Origin: Paramacrobiotus richtersi
Taxonomy: Eukaryota; Tardigrada; Eutardigrada; Parachela; Macrobiotidae
Direction: 5' to 3'
Assembly (NCBI GenBank): GCA_034698045.1
Contig: JAQGAU010000153.1
Span: 1-37,647 of the forward strand
Length of the DNA: 37,647 nucleotides
Shown here in pieces: positions 1 to 10,689 of the stretch. The position numbers and the translations under genes are program-made. A model generated the notes under the pieces. The model was not told the DNA's origin. It saw only the letters and a program-made list of their open reading frames with translations, and did no database searches. Position 1 is the stretch's first letter. Every line of letters begins with the position of its first letter.

Positions 1-2235
1 TCCTGATTGATTACTTAGTTTTTCTGCGTTCACTCGTCCGTAAATATGCAGCGATCTTTGATCTTTGTCATTGTTAGTTTTCCTGCTGCCAGCTGGCAAT
101 TATGGCACTTTGCCAACGTTGATAGGAACTGGCACAAAACCAGCTGCAGCACACTGTAGGCTGTTGTATTGTTTAATCAACGAGCATTAATGAAGGGAAC
201 AGTTTCACAGTTTCCACTTCCCAGACGACACAAGGTCCACAATGCCATATTTTAGATGGCGAATTTAATTAAACGACTCTTTAATTCGGGAATCAGCCGG
301 CCATACAAAAAAAAACTAATTTGGCCGGCCAACAGTACACGCTTGATGACCTTGCGGCAGCCGGATCTGTAGAGTGCAGGTTACTAGTTACTCAGGCGTA
401 CCTCATTGCTCATCGTTAAATCGCCCACGATTTATGTAATCGTTGACATTTATGTCCCTATTACGACTTTAGTCATCGCTTGATTTATGCATAGTTGAGT
501 ATACAGCAGTGGAAGACCTTCAGTTTACATACTGCCAAACACGCACTGTTCTTATTACAACACTTGTGTTTATATAACTGGCCCGCTCGTGCGTCTGGTT
601 GTCCAGCGTCAGACTATCCGTCACATCTCCTTTCATCCTAAAAACTCATTTTAGACTCGACTCTATTAAGTGTTACCTAGTTATTTAGTCATCGCAACCG
701 TTTGCAAGCGCAGCAAGCAAAAACAAGCGAATACGAGAGTTCGGTTTCCTGGCAGCTAATTGTAACATGTTTTGACCACTGTACGGTAGTAAGGAGGGTA
801 CGCGTTGCCTTATAGTAAACCCGCGGTGTATTAGCACAATGGATTCATATTCTGCTTAACATTTGGCAATAAATTACCTATTTTAAGCGAAACAGCAAAA
901 ATTCCAGGCATTCCACAACAGTTTAACTTGTTACGGGCAAGTTAAAGATTAGAAAAACAATCCGAAGATTACGAGGTGCAAGTAAAAAGTTCTGCAACTG
1001 ACCTCGCAGCTCCGCTCCCTGCAGTCCTTTTGAAGTGGTTTCATTTATTTATTACAAACATTTTTTGATCTTTCATGTAAAACCAAAACTAGGAAGAAAT
1101 CTCAGAAAAGAGGGCAGCAGGAAAATAAAAGCCGAAGTGATTTTCTTGGCGCTGTCCACACTAGTTTCGAGACCACTTAAAAAATTTATTAAGCCGTTAG
1201 TTTTAGTAAACCAGAGCCCTCCTCCGAATATTTAGGAAGGACATAGCTTGGCTCATAAATCTAATTTGATCAAAGCTCCGCGGACTTCGGCTGGGTCAGG
1301 AAAAAATTTTTCCGTAAAACAACCAATTCTACCTGTTTGAAGATCTTAGCTTTCGTTGACGAATTAACTGAGAACATTCTACAGCACAACCATTTACCCT
1401 GAGTTATTCGGCGCAAAGACTTGCGTTGTTGGCCTTTTGGTTCGCCGAGGACAAAATTATGTGTGAAAAAGATCCACAGTTTACCGGCTGGTCGAATTAT
1501 TTTCTAATAATTTGCAAGAAAGGTGGGTTTCAAATTTTAATTTTTTTTGGGAACCTAGAAAGCGGGATTTCAGTGATCACGGCCTGCCTCAACAGAAGGA
1601 TGAATGGACGTACAAGCTCAGTTATTCAGTTCCCGAGACACTGCAAACCAGTGGAAAAAAATCAATTTTTGCGCGCAAAAAACTTGAGTGAACAGAACTG
1701 AAATACATGCATTCAGAGATTCTGGCGCTTTTCCTCACCATTTCAAGCTTTCAAAGAAATCCCTTTTGTGGTGTATGCACGAATGATTCTTCTCTAAGAA
1801 AAAGTGGCAGCGCTGTATCAGCTTCGTTTGGTTGGGCGGAAAAGGTGACAGTTGCAAGAATTTTTACTTGTACCTCGTAGGAAGTAAAAATTAACGGATT
1901 CTAATTTCGATTTCCAGTGAAACAACCGATTTAGTTCTAGAAAGACGCCTGTGCGCTGATATTTCTCCAGAGCTGTAAAGAAACGCCGGGCGGCCTCCAC
2001 CTTCCACGTGACCATTTTTGTAGCTTATTTTCTTGTAACTTTATTAAACGATTGTGATGGAAATCTTGCCCGAACTAAAAGCGCTGCGTTTGAGTATTTC
2101 CCTTGGGGAATATGGTACAAAAGGAATCAGAGCACTATCTTTGCGATGTACGTAATAGACCCGCTGATTTGCCGCTAAAACATGCAGCGGGCATTTCTTT
2201 TGTTGTCCGGTCCTGGTCTTAATGTGATTCTTTAC
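1..2235. other. Non-coding stretch, no gene supported
   Basis: No reading frame here shows a signal peptide, a recognisable domain, or exon borders that join into a longer frame. The short open frames near 1.04-1.24 and 1.43-1.70 kb have no homology that I can see. The only local structure noted is a short inverted repeat of GCCGGCC and GGCCGGC around an A-run near 296-334. The stretch lies upstream of a MITE-like element and the first family 1 gene copy. Confidence 0.5.
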
Positions 2236-2238
2236 TTA

Positions 2239-2667
2239 CAAGGCAGTGGCACGACATTTTAAACTCGGAAAATTGTGGCTCTTTTTATATAATTACAACT
2301 AATTATGTCAGTAGTTAAAAAGATTAGTTTTTGTGATGACGAGTCCAAGGAGCCGCGGGAGGAAATCCCAAAGATGGACATTCGCCTATGGTTAAGTAAG
2401 GCGGCAATGGAATTTGCTGTGCAACAGCCTGCGTTCACATAAATTGTTCTACGTGCCATAGTCAATACAAGAAGTGCTGTTACTGTTCACCTACAAAAGG
2501 GCGGTAGCACTGGCGACGTTGCAACTTCACATCTTTGGGATTTTGTCCCGCGGCTCCTCGACCCGCCATCACCCCGAACTAATTTTTTTAATTAGTTACT
2601 TAAGTGGTTGTTATTATAGAAGAAGAGTCAAAATTTTTCGAGTTTAAAATGTCGTGCCACTGCCTTG
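2239..2667. mobile_element. MITE-like element with ~130-bp imperfect TIRs and TTA target duplication
   Basis: The two ends are inverted copies of each other. Both begin CAAGGCAGTGGCACGACATT when read inward, and similarity continues imperfectly for about 130 bp to a shared block containing GAGCCGCGGGA and AAATCCCAAAGATG. Directly outside each end is TTA (2236-2238 and 2668-2670), which fits a 3-bp target-site duplication. A 3-bp TTA/TWA duplication is typical of PIF/Harbinger elements. The element is only about 430 bp and encodes nothing recognisable, so it would be non-autonomous. The superfamily rests on target duplication size alone and is inferred. Confidence 0.65.
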
Positions 2668-2689
2668 TTAGTGCTTTTTTTGATTGCAT

Positions 2690-3147
2690 TTGAGAACAAC
2701 ATATTATGGTGTACGCGACTATGATTAAAGTTTACAGAACGACCAGGAAACGGTATTGTTTTTTGGGCATTTACGATTTGATTGTTTGCCGGTCACTGGA
2801 GGAAACCATCTGCCGGCCTTATCACTCTGAGAATCACAACTATTGGGCTATAAATTTGTGATAAAACTAGTAAGAAAAGTTCATTACAGATCATTGTATC
2901 AATCATGCAGTTATTTTCCATAAAGTATCGCAGCACAGCTCACTACAGGTCGCAAGCGTTTTCTTCAGCTTATCATCGTGGGTAATCAAAAACACGTTCT
3001 GATGACGACTCGAGATAGAGTTTCACCAACAAGCTAACCTTCTAGCGGCAAGCACATAAAACCCGAAGTTCCGAAGTAAACCAGCTCGTCGTTTCCAGTG
3101 CGTTAAACTGATCACCTTGCTTAGCAGTTGAGCCTAATCAAGCTGCC
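2690..3147 (+). promoter_or_regulatory. Duplicated upstream region of family 1 copy 1
   Basis: This region is alignable by eye with the roughly 470 bp upstream of family 1 copy 2 (about 6480-6950). Shared blocks include GATAAAACTAGTAAGA, TTACAGATCAT and ATCATGCAGT. A TATA-like CATAAAA lies at about 3055-3061, some 90 bp before the ATG. That is the same relative place as a better TATA box in copy 2. The duplication unit therefore included the promoter. Promoter function is inferred from position and conservation only. Confidence 0.45.
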
Positions 3148-5355
3148 ATGATGATTTCTAGGGCTTCCATTTTCGTTGCGCTCTGCTTCTTTCAATACGT
3201 ATATAGTACTGCACTAGACAGAGCTGCTTGCAATGCAGCAGCTCCGCTATATTGGGAATCAACGCGAGGTGTACGTCTGGCTCTTAGAAATATTCTGCAA
3301 ATTTTATACGAAATGGGGGATCAGCATTTGGATGAACCCTATGTTCCATTCAATAATCTAACGCACAATGCAAGTATGAATCCCGCCAGGCTGCAACGGG
3401 CTGTTGATCATCTTTGCACGTAAGTCTACAGAGTGCCGCAAGTAAAGTTGCCTCTTCTGCGGCAACAATTTACCTACGCATATAGCAGATACAGTTTATG
3501 CAGCGAATTGTCAAAATCATAATGACCTCGCTCATTGTTTATTGTAGGCAAATCAACTTCTCGGCGCCAGCTGTTGAGAAACTTGTAAGTTACTGTGATC
3601 CCCATTCTAGTGTTGGGTAGTAAGTAAATATTAAGCAAACAATAGTAAGTAAGTAAATGTTTCCCTAATAGTAATAGTAAGTAAATAGTAGGGTACTTTG
3701 CCGAATAGTAAGTAATAGTAAGTAATGAACCAGCAGCCAATAGTAATAGTAAGTAAATATTAGAGTCGTCGGGTCAGCGTAGTAAGTACAGTCATCACAA
3801 TTTACGCTAATTTTTGGAATAATAAAATAAGGCGAAAAATCAAATGGCTTACACTCAATGGCGGCGGCTACCGTAGTAATCGTACTGACATTGCTTCCGC
3901 CACTGTCCACAAGCTGCCTGAACTGGACGCAAAACCACGACCGATCGCCGCAAGCCCGACACCCAACTCTCTCTCGCCAGACAGCCTTCCAAGCAAACGC
4001 ACTGGGTTCACTTTCCAGATTATTACTGTCAAGCGCAGTTACCAGTTATCGGTTTTCTACTTTTCATCTGAAACTCGTAAAACTGAGACGAGTCAAGTTA
4101 GAAAATAACACGAACTTTAATAGCCAGGTGACCTGACAATGCTTGCATTAAAGATTACTACGGTAAAACATTACTTCCACTGATCAAAATTAAAACCGGA
4201 AAAACTGACACCATAATCTTTCGAAAGCGCTTTGCAGTGTACGTGGCAGTGTACCCAATAGTGACGCCGCGCCATAGCTACGAAAAAAGTTGTCTCAACT
4301 ACGTATCAGACCGAGCCTCGCCAGACTTCTCAAAAAGTTTATTAATTAACAATTAAAAAATCTCTTTAGTCGATTCACCAGAAACTAAAAGGTTTCACAC
4401 GCAATAGGTAGGAGGAGGTATGGCGCTCGTAAGTCAAGTTTTGTGTCAGACCAGTTTTTTTGCAAAAAAATTGCTTGCCGTTACTTGCTAAAAGAGGCAT
4501 ATATATCTGTATGTTCTTCGGAAACCCTCCGCGCAACCAAAAAAGCATGGGTATTAGGTTAAATTTGTCTTTTTTTCTGGGTTCTTAGTAATCTTTTAGA
4601 TCTGATAATTTGGCGACATAATAAATAATAGTAAAAGAATAGTAAATAGTAAGTAACACTCAACGATTCAGATCGAATAGTAAGTAAATAGTAGGATTTT
4701 TGCACATTTAGTAAGTAATATTAAGTAATACTGCTGTAGAGCGTAGTAATAGTAAGTAAGCGGTCCAAACAGTTTTACTACCCAACACTACCCCATTCCC
4801 GACATTGTGCACCGCAAGCGACCCCTTTTACACCTGATGTTTTACGGGCTGCTGCGAAATTATGCGAAAGGGTTCAGGCAGCGGAACACATGCCGCGTAT
4901 CCAAATGCTGATGAAATGTTACTTGTCGTTATCTCGCAGCGCGAGAGAACCTAGTGAAGCGGGCAATGCGGAGACGATGCGTATTCACCAGTTGGTGAAA
5001 AAAGAACTGGAAAGTTTTCATGATAACTCCACCTTCTCGTGTGGGTTTACCTGTCGACGCAAATGCGCCTGCCGGTAAGCTGTCGTGTTATTAAGTATGA
5101 TTGTCATCAGCTTGTCCGTCGTTCAAAGGGTTTCCTTATTTCTGCAGGGGCGTACAACTGGGATTGCCCTTGTATTTTGGCCGGCGTGTTCCCGAAATCC
5201 AGGAAGTGTGCGGTCAAAAAGTGCACGACCTGGTGTCGACGCTACAAGAGCGCGTGTTGGAGGAATTAGACTGCTCCGAATTTGGCGATTATAGACATGA
5301 CTGGGGTTGGCTGAAAGTCAATTACCAAGCCAATAAGACAACGCAGACTCCTTAA
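3148..5355 (+). pseudogene. Family 1 copy 1: Cys-rich secreted protein gene interrupted by a hAT-type element
   Basis: Exon 1 is 3148-3419. It starts at two adjacent ATGs followed by a hydrophobic signal peptide ending near STALDRAACNAAAP, and it ends CTTTGCAC|GTAAGT. Exon 2 runs 3548-5074, with donor CG|GTAAGC, and exon 3 is 5148-5355, with acceptor TCTGCAG and a TAA stop. All phases agree (2, then 2). Exon 2 is split by a transposon with an 8-bp target duplication. Without element plus one duplication (1191 nt, a multiple of three) the frame is continuous and would give about 271 residues with 12 cysteines, including CRRKCACR across the last intron. I do not recognise the family; secretion is inferred from the signal peptide. 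An AATAAA lies about 180 nt past the stop. As it stands the element should abolish the normal protein unless it is spliced out. Confidence 0.8.
3608..4790. mobile_element. Non-autonomous hAT-type element inserted in exon 2 of family 1 copy 1
   Basis: The ends are perfect 15-bp terminal inverted repeats, TAGTGTTGGGTAGTA and TACTACCCAACACTA. They are flanked by an exact 8-bp duplication CCCCATTC (3600-3607 and 4791-4798). An 8-bp duplication and a YAGTG-type terminus are hallmarks of hAT transposons. About 170 bp at the left end and 150 bp at the right end are packed with short AGTAAGTAA-type repeats, in the same orientation at both ends. I see no transposase frame, so the element would need a transposase supplied in trans. 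Exact target copies and clean termini suggest a fairly recent insertion. Confidence 0.85.
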
Positions 5356-6479
5356 TCTTGAGCTTTCGTTCAGAATGCCGTCGATCCACTTTTGCATGTT
5401 TCCTAATTTGCTTAGCTGGCTTCATACACGTCCTGAGATAAACTTTTCACAGGAAATCCATTCATTTTTATCAATAATGCCGGTTTAGCATGACGCATAA
5501 CACTTTACATATCTTAGGCTGCGTCGCGTTTGGAATAAAAACCACTATTACAGGCCTTGTTAGTTGCTTAACTTGTCTGTTTTGATATATACGTATTGGT
5601 CCAGAGTTCTTGAAAATTTGATTGAAGTTTTCAGACGAAATACGGCACTCCCAACCCCCATGGGGGTTAGAAAAAGAATTAAAAGAGTAAAAACAATGAA
5701 TGCATTCTAATTTCCTATGGAAAAATTGATTACGTTCCAGTAAAATGGTGAATGGCTGACACACTGAAGTGATTTTAGTGGGAGTTAAGTCCGCTCAGTC
5801 AGTCGGCTGGTCAGTTCAAGTTTTCACGTTCTATCGACATTTCACTGACCGCATTGTTTTGCCGTGGTTATCGGCAGTCTTCACGGTTATTTCGTCTGCG
5901 GTAAAAACGAACTGACATAGCTGCAGTAGTTATTCTAGCGGCACCTTCCTTGTATCACATTCCCAATAAAGAGTTGTTTTTGTAAGAACGGACTATTCGG
6001 GATATCATTGGGAAGTAGGATGAAGACAGGTAACTATCTTCATTCGGCAAGATTGGAAGAAATCTTATCGCAGTCACAGGAGAACAACGTTCCAAAGAAT
6101 TTTTAAGGCAAAAATTGTCTATGTTGATGCAAACGGGAAACGCACTGCGTGTTATGGGCACTGCCCCCGAATCTGTTAGGTTAGACTTTCTGCTCACGTA
6201 ATCCTGTTTTTCTAACGGAATGTGTTTGTACACGTATTACAGCATGGTACAGCAATAAACACATCTTCATTTGAAAGCCGTTTGACTTAGTCCAATTAGC
6301 TTGTGCTGGGGTAGCTAGAGGGCCCTAGATATGCCCGTGCCGTTTCTACCCGATGTTCCGGGTGTGTCGAAAACGTGGCGATGCCATGATGCCATACCAG
6401 GATTCCATTATGTTTTGTTAATTTTCTGGTCGTGGTCTTTTACCTAGTTCTTTAAACTGTGCTTTTTTCCAAACTGTAC
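5356..6479. other. Intergenic region, no gene supported
   Basis: This is the 3' flank of family 1 copy 1, with a possible AATAAA polyadenylation signal at 5534-5539. The rest shows no supported exon. Minus-strand open frames near 5.5-5.8 and 6.0-6.2 kb have no recognisable domain, no convincing splice borders and no paralogue elsewhere in the window. Confidence 0.4.
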
Positions 6480-6851
6480 TTGAGAGCACCCTGTTGTGGT
6501 GTGCGACTTTCATGTGCAGAACGAACAGGAAATCTGGTTGTTCTTTAGGTAGCTGCGATCGTGCCGGTCATTCAATGAAACAATCTACCGGGCTCATCAC
6601 TCGAAAACTCATGGCTATTGCGATTTAGATTCGCGATAAAACTAGTAAGACGAGTTCATTATTAATTAATTACAGATCATCCAATCGATCATGCAGTGTT
6701 TTTCCAGAAATTATCGCTTTACGTATACATAGCTCGCTACCGGTCGTAAGTCAGACTTATTTCCGGCTTATCTACTTCAATAATCAGAAAAACATTCTGA
6801 TCTCGAGTTAAGATACAGTTAAACTAAAAGCTGCCACCCTTGCGGTGTGCA

Positions 6852-6858
6852 TATAAAG
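6852..6858 (+). promoter_or_regulatory. TATA box of family 1 copy 2
   Basis: TATAAAG lies about 95 bp before the ATG of copy 2. Copy 1 has CATAAAA at the equivalent place, and the copy 3 remnant has TATAAAT at 8596-8602, about 115 bp before its ATG. In copy 5 the equivalent sequence has lost the motif. The repeated position supports a core promoter; activity is not shown. Confidence 0.5.
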
Positions 6859-6950
6859 CATGATGTTTCCATGTTAACTAGCCAGTACATGTAGTATCGG
6901 GTGCATTGAATCGCTCGTCTCACTTTGCATTTGAACACAATTAAGCCGAC

Positions 6951-7960
6951 ATGTTGATTCATATGATCTTCGTTTTCGTTGGACTCTGCTTCGCTCCATA
7001 CGTTAAAAGTTGACAAAACAGGGCTGCGTGCAATGCAGCAGCTCCGCGATACTGGGAATCAATGGACGGTATACGTCGGGCTGTTAACAAATTGCAGCCA
7101 GTTTTAAGCGAAATTGGAGGTCAGAATTTGGTTGATTCCTCAATTTCAAATAATCTAACACATTGTACAAGTCTGGATTCTGCCAAACTGCGACGGGCTA
7201 TTGGTGATCTTTGCACGTAAGTGAAGTTGTTCTGCGTGGCAACAGTTGCACTCACTTGTACAGGCTCCAAAGCAAACTGTCAGGATCATACTAATTCCCT
7301 CTGTGATTTGTCTAATGCAGGCACGTCAACCTAACGGCACATGCTGGGGAGGATCTTAGCCAATGTGACGAGCATTCCAGACAATGCGGTCCAAAATCTC
7401 CCTTGATCGTGGCTATTGCACCGGATGTACTCCGCACTGTTGTGAAACTGTGCGAAAAGGCTCAGGAACCGCAACACATACAGCATATCCGTATGTTGGG
7501 GACATGTTATATGTCGTTGTCCAGAAGCTTGAGAGAGTCTAGTGACATGCACGATGCGGGGATGTCGCCACGTGACTACGAGCTGGCAATCCAAGAATGG
7601 AAAAGTTTTCAGGATAATTCCACCTTTTCTTGTGGATTTACTTGCCGACGTAAATGTGCCTGTCGGTAAGCTAGCGCGTTGTTTGGTAGGTTTATCAAGG
7701 ACAGTTTAAACTATGATGCGTTTCCTTACTCTTACAGGGGAATACAAATTGGATTGCCACTGTATCTTGCTAATATTGGCCTGCGTAATACGGAGTTTCG
7801 GACAGTATGCGGTCACAAGGTCTACGACCTGGTGCAAACGCTGCAAGAACTGTTGCTGGCTGAATTAGACTGCCCCGAATTCGGTGATTACACCCAGGAA
7901 TGGGGTCGGCTGAAAGTCAACTACCAAGCCAATAAAACAACGCCAGCTCCTCAACGCTGA
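6951..7960 (+). pseudogene. Family 1 copy 2: nearly intact Cys-rich secreted protein gene with one in-frame TGA
   Basis: Exons are 6951-7216, 7321-7665 and 7738-7960, with donors C|GTAAGT and CG|GTAAGC and acceptors AATGCAG and CTTACAG. Phases agree throughout and the total is 834 nt (277 codons plus stop). Exon 1 encodes a hydrophobic leader MLIHMIFVFVGLCFAPYVKS, then TGA at 7011-7013 exactly where the mature protein should begin (QNRAACNAAAP). Everything downstream is open, including CRRKCACR and the C-terminal NYQANKTTPAPQR. One extra cysteine (LTHCTS) is present relative to copies 1 and 5. The TGA should truncate the product to its leader unless it is a sequence error, an edited base or read through. 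A possible AATAAA is at 8102-8107. The function is not recognised. Confidence 0.75.
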
Positions 7961-8590
7961 AATTTGTAACGCCGTGTCGCTGTACTTGTGAACGTTTCTT
8001 ATATGTTTCGCTGGCTTTCCATACACATACGAAACATTTGCGGATGAAACAATTTCTAACTTTTTCATGCCGGTTTTTGCGTCAGGCGTAATAATATCGA
8101 TAATAAATCGCTTATGCGTTTGTTGGTGCTTCACTCGTTTAGAAGGATTACCGGCAGTGTCTCGGTTTTTGCAGTAACTTGTTCCAGAATGCTGTGTATA
8201 CTCCCTCAGCTTATGTGCGCCAGCCGATTTTGTGAAGGAATAAATTGTTCGGAATTCGATATAAAATAGTACAAAACTCTCTTACGTAGTCATGCGCCAA
8301 AACGGCCGATATGACCGTGGCCAGTGATAAACTGGCAGTCCTAGGCTGGGGATGGTAAACACGCTATTGTTGATGAGCGTATTGGGCTACCCTTTGCAAC
8401 GAAAAAAAGTAATGTAAAAAGTTTGTGACAGTACCGCTCTCTTACCTTATCGGCAGGAAATGCATCGGATTTATGAAAACATAACCGACTTCACCCGTAG
8501 GTACTTCCTTGCATAATGACGCTTTTTTGCTTTGACATACATCTGGTTATTTCGCGAATCCCCGGTGAGAGATTTTGCAGTCTTAAGTGA
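7961..8590. other. 3' flank of copy 2, no gene supported
   Basis: Apart from AATAAA motifs near 8102 and 8246 that could serve copy 2, I find no coding signal or structured repeat here. Confidence 0.35.
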
Positions 8591-8716
8591 AAGCATATAA
8601 ATCGATCGACGTCACCCTCAGTCCTGATGTACAGGTAAGCTAACTGCTAACCTGTAGTTTGCGCTGCGCTGTATCAAGGGTCTGACTTTACATTCATTTG
8701 GACAAAAACTGCCATT

Positions 8717-8981
8717 ATGGTTCATGAGACCTGGCTTTTTTTGCACTCTGCTTTTTTCCGTAGGTTAACAATTCGCAGTATCGCAGGGCGGCATGCTGTG
8801 CAGCAGCTCCGCAGTACTGCGAGTCAGCGCAAGTTGTACGTCAGGCTCTTAGAAATATTCTGCCGAATTTAAACTAAACTGGAGATCAGAATCAGCATGA
8901 ACACTCGGTTCCAAATAATCGAACACAAAATACGAGCATGGATCCCGCCGAAATCTAACCGGTTGACCATAATCTTTCCGC
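8717..8981 (+). pseudogene. Family 1 copy 3: isolated, frameshifted exon 1 relic
   Basis: The stretch aligns by eye with exon 1 of copies 1, 2 and 5. It has an ATG, a T-rich leader, the GCAGCAGCTCCG block (NAAAP), the Leu-rich CTTAGAAATATTCTGC stretch, and an ending GC|GTAAGT that matches the normal donor position. The frame is broken by several indels, and stops such as TAA appear in the middle. No exon 2 or 3 follows. Within about 90 bp the sequence passes through an AT-rich patch into a relic of the CUB gene on the other strand. A TATA-like TATAAAT at 8596 remains upstream. It is best explained as a deleted gene pair. Confidence 0.7.
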
Positions 8982-9065
8982 GTAAGTTTAAAGTGGTCTG
9001 CGTTAAATAATAAATTCGTTAAATAAATAAATGTAAATAAAAAATAAGTTGGAAGATGAGTAGTT

Positions 9066-9157
9066 AGTAGTAGACCTTAGAAAGGCTGTGGACAAGATTG
9101 TCACCTTGATCAAGCCACCGCATTCTGCGAGAACATCGATCGCATGCTGTGGTACAT
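9066..9157 (-). pseudogene. CUB-family exon 3 relic
   Basis: On the minus strand, an acceptor-like CTCGCAG is followed by codons reading ECGGLIKVT and then TAFLRSTTNY. These match the start of the CUB exon in the two full copies (ECGGWIKV, FLRSPT). The exon is cut off after about 90 nt and has no exon 4 or 5 beside it. The sequence on its 5' side (about 9160-9900) still resembles intron 2 of the CUB gene copy at 12.6-15.8 kb. Confidence 0.65.
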
Positions 9158-9159
9158 GG

Positions 9160-9900
9160 CTCCGCAGTCAAATTTTATGGGTACACGGGTAAGAATGGGA
9201 GCGCGTGTGAATAATCAGCACGTAGATAGAAAGGTCGGCACTATTAATTGTTTTGCATTGCAGAAATTTATGTAGGGTTCGGTTACACATGACCATACTT
9301 AACAATATCTATAGTACGTGTTAGGCATGCAAAGTGACAAAAACGCCGAAGCGCCTGCGCTGGTTTAGGGCCACAATGTCACCCGTTGTGAGCATAGTAT
9401 CCGCTCGAGAAATAAACTGTTAAGAATGTGGTTCAATTTATCGCCTGTCGCCGCAGTATTTCGCGGTATCTGCACATATTTATGGTGCGCTCCAGTAAAC
9501 CAGGACAGCGGCGAATTTAAGGCACAGCCTGGGAACACGTTGCGTTCTGGCAGCCCAGCGAGTCTACGATAGCCTACACGGAGGCAAATGTTACTGCTAT
9601 GAAGATGGGCAGAAGTGAAATGGGACTCTTTAGTCGAAACGTTTTTGCAGTTCGCCACGAAATCGTGATGAAATATAGCAATTTACACATAGTAAACAAT
9701 ACAATTAACGTAGGCCGAAGCCACCGTTCGTTCCGTAAACCCGATGTTATACATTACACGGCGCGCGTTACATATGTACAGATACACCTTGTTCTGGCTA
9801 AGACCGAATTCTTTCTAGTTGTCCTACAGTCCTATAATTGCTCCTACGACCAAAGACGGAGAGCAGTGGTTGAAATTGTCTTTTCTCGATGAAATTCTGT
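9160..9900. repeat. Diverged duplicate of CUB-gene intron 2 sequence
   Basis: This matches the stretch at about 13260-14010 in scattered blocks, for example CGAATTTAAGG versus GGAATTTAAGG, the CACCCGTTGTRAG block, TTCGKTAAACCYGATG, and the ATTGCTCCT...GACCAAAG block. It encodes nothing I can support. It shows that a third copy of the CUB locus once existed here and lost its main coding exons. Confidence 0.55.
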
Positions 9901-9964
9901 TCAAAGTAAAAGCTGACGGTACACTCCTGTTGGGGTGGACAATCGTTAATTTGTTTCCTGTCTG

Positions 9965-10689
9965 TGAGGAGTGTAATTTTATGCAGATAAAATCATACAA
10001 AGAACATGCTGGACCAAATCGGCTGGAGACAATACTGATCATGATAATGGAATACTGCGATTGTATGTTACAGAATAAGCCAGCATTCGAAAAAACTTTA
10101 TTGATTCATTGTGTGTTTAACTTGATTGGTTAAAGTGTGTTACTGTCATGGAGTGCGTGGATAGCGATGTTGTACATTTGTAGCTTCACCGATATGGTCG
10201 GACCGCTCTACTACTGTGCTGGACTCAAGGCTTTAGGACTCCAACGCTAACAATTATACCAACGACTTCGATTAAAGATAGCAGCGGTCCGAAACACGCC
10301 GGGGGAAATGTACCGACCGGTCGTGGACTGACATCCCATTACATGCGATCCGTGCGCTATGCCGATGAGTTTAGGCTAAACTAGAAATTCAAATGGCACA
10401 GAATCTGCAAAATACATGCAATCTGTAGTATCCGTGGAGTACGCTGTTTGCTAATATTATACGTTCAGCATTCACTTCAAGCCAACTAAACGTTTACTTG
10501 TTCCTTGTAACATAAGAAGTATGCCCATGTTTGTTTCCAATCTTTAATTCCTAATGCCAATGGTGAACCGTATGTGAACAGGAAGCAACTCAGAAAGAAT
10601 CGTATCTAAAAAAACTAGGAACAGGGAACAGTTGTCAGGTCGGCTTAGGAAATAACTGATACAGCTTCATGAGAAACGCACTCACAAGT
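9965..10689. repeat. Duplicated block B, left copy
   Basis: This non-coding segment of about 720 bp is paralogous, in the same orientation, to about 17930-18658. Shared strings include TTACAGAATAA, CCAGCATTCG, AGCGGTCCGAAA, AAATGGCACAGAATCTGCA and GAACAGGAAGCAACTCAGAAA. Its right edge is abrupt: after ACTCACAAGT the sequence switches directly to the last 20 bp of a family 1 exon 1. I see no conserved reading frame between the two copies. Confidence 0.75.

Noticed and set aside
3858-4136. 92-codon frame with a hydrophobic start inside the hAT-type element
   Set aside because: It lies wholly within the inserted element, shows no transposase motif and has low-complexity composition; treated as chance.
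3608-4790. CRISPR-like array because of repeated AGTAAGTAA units
   Set aside because: Units are only about 9 bp, with irregular spacing and no spacers of uniform length. They sit inside a transposon in a eukaryotic genome.
9819-10133. 104-codon plus-strand frame
   Set aside because: It spans CUB intron-2-like DNA and block B; the paralogous block B copy does not keep the frame, so it is not coding.
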